A DNA stretch of 64,000 nt from assembly GCA_012934845.2 (NCBI GenBank), contig WNNJ02002056.1, positions 80,526-144,525 of the forward strand, given 5' to 3'. This stretch comes from Pomphorhynchus laevis. Taxonomy: Eukaryota > Acanthocephala > Palaeacanthocephala > Echinorhynchida > Pomphorhynchidae. Position 1 is the stretch's first letter. Every line of letters starts with the position of its first letter. Of the stretch, positions 60,120 to 64,000 are shown one piece after another. The position numbers were made by a program, and so were the translations under genes. The notes under the pieces are model-generated. The model ran no database searches, was not told the origin of the DNA, and saw only the letters and a program-made list of their open reading frames with translations.

Positions 60120-60580
60120 AGACTGATAGACTATAGATAGATACGTTTGATAGACTCAAACGTATCCTGAAGAAAGCTAGGTGGGCCCTGAAACGGGCCC
60201 AGCATCTGTCATTGAAAGGGAAAACCCAAGTGCGCCGTTGGGGCACTTGGGCTATCTCGGGATTAGTCTTCTTTTCAAAAGAACGTCCCCCAGCGCAAAG
60301 GCTAAGGTTTCTTAAGCTCATCGTATCTCGTTTACCCAGCATAGTCCGCGCCGATTGGATTCTTCGGGGGGTGAAAGACCCCGGGTGGTTCAGTCGGAAG
60401 GCGGCGTGTTGGATCGGTTGGGTACTCAGATCCCCCTGGACCTGAGGTCATAAAAGCGGGAATAAGAAGAAGACCAGTGCAATTTGCAGTCTGTTGGTTG
60501 ATTTGTCGTACTGACTGTTTTGTTAATTATGTTATCTAGTTTATTTGATCGGTTGTATTTTTTAATAAAACCCTTATTTA
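60120..60580 (+). mobile_element. D-family LINE 3' end (copy 5) between 140-bp repeats
   Basis: 5' truncated copy: RLKRILKKARWALKRAQHLS at about 60150, KGKTQVRRWGTWAISGLVFF (60212 on), PPAQRLRFLKLIVSRLPSIV, then GGGTGAAAGACCCCGGGTGG and a 3' UTR ending in AATAAAACCC. It is nearly identical to the 44.1-44.4 kb end. Its 5' and 3' edges coincide with the inner edges of the two direct repeats. Confidence 0.82.
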
Positions 60581-60720
60581 TTTGTATGCTAGATAGTGAC
60601 CATTGTTCTCTCACTGTGTTCATAAATTATAAACTCTTTGAAAGAATTACTAAATCAACGAGTTAAATCATTATATGTCATGATAGTGTTGTAAATTTAG
60701 ACAATGCTGAGGTTGAATAT
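60581..60720 (+). repeat. 140-bp direct repeat, right copy
   Basis: See 59980-60119. It begins right after the LINE 3' end. Confidence 0.85.
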
Positions 60721-62250
60721 GGATTTAATCCATCATTTGTTCTGTCAATTATAAAAATCTTCCATAATAATTTACTAAACTTGAATGTATCTGGATCGCT
60801 AATCTAACTTACCCATTAACTATGCGGGGACGTGATTAATGAGTATGTTTTCCCGATTGTGTGTATGAAGATACAACAGAATATCGCGAAGCATGAAATT
60901 TCGATTAAGAAATCGTGATAACGTATTTATTATGTTTGATATTTTTGTGTAAGACCATTAGTTCGATGAAAACATAATTAATAAATTATCATTAAGTTAT
61001 TGTAATGTCGTAAAGTTAAAAGAAATTGCTGCTGAACTTGGAATTTGTAACTTTCTTAAGTAACTTGGAATTTGTTACTGGGTAAATACAAGAAGGCTTT
61101 ATAATTTACAAGGCTTTTCCGTAACTGCATCACAAATCTAACTTGTTTTATTGGTAATTAAAAGTTGACTTAGTCAACTGACTTAATAGTTATCATTTGG
61201 CTATACACAATTACAAAGTAAGGTTGTGTAGCTACTGACGTGTATATTAAAGTATTCAAAGTCTTGGCTGAAGTATTTGAACTATTTTCAAAAAATTTAT
61301 TCACTCATTTTTTAAACAATTAACAGTTTTCATTTCATTGACATGGATGTATGACAGAGGCACTCATCAATAAGCATAAACCCATTCAAAACCATGTAGT
61401 CTTAGATAAAGGGCATGTATGGATACATTATGTATGACAGAGATATTACCGACAAACAATCCTATATTAAAAATCATATTCGCTTAAGTTAAAGACAGAA
61501 ACAATAGATTGTATATGGTTACATATCGTAGAATCCGGATTTTTTATCCATAAGAAAACGCAAAAGAATAAAATATAATCGTTACTTTTATTTTGTTTAT
61601 CATAAACAAAAGGTTGTCTGAACTATTATTGTCTAAAATATGCAGATGATAATCTTACTGCATATATAATATGATATATATAATATATCATATTATATTT
61701 TAATAAAAGAAAAATATGTAGCAATATATAGATATATACATTGCTATATATAGCAATGAACATAACCTGCTGTTGCAATAGATTCTAGAGCTGTCAGTCA
61801 TCTTCCATACAATTTTTGATCGTATTGGATCTCATCAGTGAAAGTCAGACGTCGAGTGATTAGAATCTATTACATATACACAGCAGATCACCCGTGGCTA
61901 GAGCATCTGCCCGACACAGCTCAATTTACTACAGCTAGTCTCTAGTAAACAGTCTTGTGCTATTCAAATAGTATAGAAAATTAAATTGCAATTTTTAGAA
62001 TATTCTAAACTACGGAAGAATTACGACATGCTTTCTATTATGCCTAAAATGTCTTATACATTGCTATTCTTTCTACCTTGTCGGCATCAATCTACTATTG
62101 ATAGTTTCTTTTATAAAGAATAAAACGAAACGACAGCAGGTTCTGTGCATTGCTATTCTCCTATCTTGTAGCACCGTTTCGAATTAATAGCTTATCTTAT
62201 ATATTTCAAAATAGGTAGGTATATAAAATTTAACCAAACTTTCTTTTGTA
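60720..62250. other. Region without recognised genes
   Basis: AT-rich single-copy sequence. An (ATATA)n palindrome lies at 61665-61750, and an inverted pair AATAGATTCTA/TAGAATCTATT lies at about 61777 and 61860. GTGGCTAGAGCATCTGCC near 61893 looks briefly like a tRNA D-arm but no tRNA fold follows. Confidence 0.5.
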
Positions 62251-62261
62251 ATTTATTTAAA

Positions 62262-62292
62262 AACGTTTTCGGGTTACCCCTTCATCAGTAGC
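62262..62292 (-). ncRNA. Hammerhead-like core string
   Basis: The minus strand reads CTACTGATGAAGGGGTAACC followed by CGAAAACG: CUGAUGA (62282-62288), a GGG/CCC stem with a GUAA-type loop, then GAAA (62267-62270). One extra A separates CUGAUGA from the stem. Stems I and III are not clearly formed. Confidence 0.4.
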
Positions 62293-62407
62293 AAAATACA
62301 ATAGAATATTGTATACAATATTCTATTGTATATAATAGAATAATTGTATAATTCTTCAATTCTTTGAAATTGAAAAATTAATCTTAGTTTTATTGCTGGT
62401 AGAGATC

Positions 62408-62986
62408 AATAATCATATTTCGTATATATTTTCGTCATAGCAAACATAGGTTTTTTGTTCATATGTTTTGAATTAAGTAAAGAAATAAGTAATAAGGTTA
62501 CTTAATAAGTCATAAGGTTACTTATGATTAAGTAACCTTAATCACAGCGACTAGTTTTAAATAAAGTCAAGAAATTTTGAAGTTTAATAAATGAAAAAAT
62601 GTATAGACTAAGTAAATGTACTAATAAACCAAAGTAATTAAAATTTAACTTAAAAAAAAACATTTCAAAAAAAAATAATTAATAAAAGAATCCTAAAATT
62701 GTAAGTTACCTGTAACACTGTCTAGATAATTGAAATTAAATTCTGTGTACATCTGACCCATAATTGGTTGATAAGATTCAGAATTTAGATAAGAAACTAT
62801 ATGGATTACAATTGGTTAGAATAATTGATTATTAAATATATAATATTATCAATTATAAAATTATTAAAAAAATATTTAGATCAGATTCAAAATTTCCTTC
62901 AAGAAGGCACGATTAAATAAAGCGTATTATATATACGAAATATGATTATTGGTCTCTAACAACAAAATAATCATATTTCGTATATA
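62408..62986. repeat. AATAATCATATTTCGTATATA repeats, direct and inverted
   Basis: The 21-bp word occurs at 62408-62428 and 62966-62986, and inverted at 62930-62950. The last two make a perfect 21-bp-arm hairpin with a 15-nt loop. A further inverted pair AAGGTTACTTA/TAAGTAACCTT lies at 62484-62535. Confidence 0.7.
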
Positions 62987-63064
62987 GTTTGGTCATAGCG
63001 TGATCCTGATTGGAAGTAGCTTATAAATTGATCTTATACATATATATAGTATATATACTATATA

Positions 63065-64000
63065 CTATATATAGTATATGAATCAAATCAGCTAACTGAG
63101 TCTACGTATTTAATATAATTATAAAATAAACAAAACATAATAATTCTAAATCAAAATTTAATAATTAAAGAATATTAATTATAATTAAATAATAAAATAA
63201 ATAATTGTTATAAGATTTTTTATAATTTAAATCCAGTTAAAATAAAAAAAATGAAATATAAAATAAAAGTCATTTTTATGAATTGACTAATAAATAACAG
63301 ACGTTGTATCAGAATAAGAATTAGAGGTCATCAGGAGGAACTGCTATGCTATCAGGTTTCGGTCCCTAACTCCTCTACCCAGCATAGCAGGGGGTCAAAT
63401 ACGTGTTAAGGACGTATTTCCTCTGAAAAAATTTAATTATATTGTATCTTATTCTAATACAAAGTATATTATTTATTATCAATCCATAAAAATTTTTCGT
63501 TAATGATTTTTTCTTTATATTATTGTGTTGATTTATATATTTTACTATTTTGTGCTTGATGTTATTTTTATAGTAACTTAGTTTAAAATATGTATCTATT
63601 AAATTATTTAAATGATTTTGAAGAAAACCAATATCGTTACAAAATGTTGCAATTCTTAAAATTTTATTATTTAATGTATTATATATTATATGCACGCATG
63701 GATGCTCATGCAAAAATACGTTTCTTGTAAATTTAAATATGTCATTTTGACGATATAAATTAATTTAATTGGAACATCTTTTATTTGTATATGTCCATCT
63801 ATATATATGTCCCTACTTTTAAATAGTAGATATAAATTAAAAGTAGTTTTAATTGATCTTAATTTAATGTTCATATCTAGACATACACCTTCTTTATCAA
63901 GAAGGTGTATATTAATGTATGATAATGTATATATCATATATATGTATTATATATTATTATTATATATTATAATATAATATATAATATTATATATTATATA
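63065..64000 (-). mobile_element. Penelope-like element, minus strand (runs off the window)
   Basis: The tail starts at ATCAGCTAACTGAGTCTACG (about 63087), then the structured motif (63323-63424), the RT C-terminal frame (63713-63375: HIIYNTLNNKILRIATFCND, IGFLQNHLNNLIDTYFKLSY, KHKIVKYINQHNNIKKK) and GVCLDMNIKLRSIKTTFNLY near 63880. The remaining RT lies beyond 64000 or was replaced by the AT-rich tract at the edge. Confidence 0.75.
63323..63424 (-). ncRNA. Structured PLE-tail motif, copy 7
   Basis: On the minus strand: AGAGG/CCTCT, AAATACGT/ACGTATTT (G-C version of the hairpin), CTGCTATG/CATAGCAG and CTGATGA. It mixes the hairpin version of the 7290 copy with the core word of the 58080 copy, which argues for independent support of each pairing. 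Confidence 0.55.

Noticed and set aside
61880-61930. tRNA-like string GTGGCTAGAGCATCTGCC
   Set aside because: No acceptor stem, anticodon arm or T-arm can be drawn around it.

Overview
This window looks like a transposon graveyard from an AT-rich animal nuclear genome. Evidence for a eukaryote: long AT-rich spacers, microsatellites, many non-LTR retrotransposons (LINEs) of several clades, Penelope-like reverse transcriptases and foldback/MITE-like elements, with no operons or bacterial-type genes. The only convincing host gene is an intronless homologue of the animal mitochondrial carrier homolog MTCH2 (54150-55148). Its wording (NNCGLDAG, MPIY.NW, RGS.LF.R) resembles arthropod Mtch, so I lean to an arthropod, possibly an insect. 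That is inference.

Layout. 1-6.8 kb holds three copies of one L2/CR1-type LINE family ('L2-like'): minus, plus, and a 5' end with 20-bp promoter-like monomers. 6.8-9.3 kb is a 1.25-kb tandem duplication carrying the 3' tail of a Penelope-like element (PLE). 10.8-16 kb carries two copies of an unusual retroelement with a cysteine-rich CXC domain, an RT and a putative C-terminal endonuclease, plus an L2-like 3' end between them. 16-20 kb holds copies of a second LINE family ('D', I/Jockey-like with CCHC knuckles). 20.1-22.6 kb holds PLE remnants and perfect palindromes. 22.7-24.2 kb holds small RT relics. 25.1-27.1 kb is a young 5'-truncated LINE with a 600-codon open RT frame and a perfect 15-bp target-site duplication.

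29-42 kb is a nest of LINEs. A CR1-like element ('F') is split by a minus-strand L2-like insertion. Another LINE ('G') is split by a near-full-length L2-like element (37.17-41.34 kb) that keeps 5' monomers, ORF1 zinc finger, APE endonuclease, RT and 3' hairpin. 42.5-49.5 kb holds direct repeats and foldback elements around a nearly complete D LINE (44.1-47.8 kb). 51.4-53.3 kb is a 14-bp minisatellite next to an old D copy. The MTCH-like gene follows at 54 kb. The best PLE copy lies at 55.4-58.4 kb, interrupted by a foldback element, an in-frame (TA)n tract and a 282-bp tandem array. A D-LINE 3' end at 60.1-60.6 kb sits between 140-bp direct repeats. A minus-strand PLE runs off the right edge.

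The genes do not form a pathway; the story is one of mobile elements inserting into each other. The most novel signal is structured RNA. Six full-length PLE tails and one degenerate one carry a conserved ~102-nt fold with compensatory changes and hammerhead-type core words (CUGANGA, GAAA) in permuted order. Two unrelated repeats (a foldback family and a site at 62.26 kb) carry the words CUGANGA-stem-GAAA in normal order. PLEs are known to encode hammerhead ribozymes, so these are testable ribozyme candidates.
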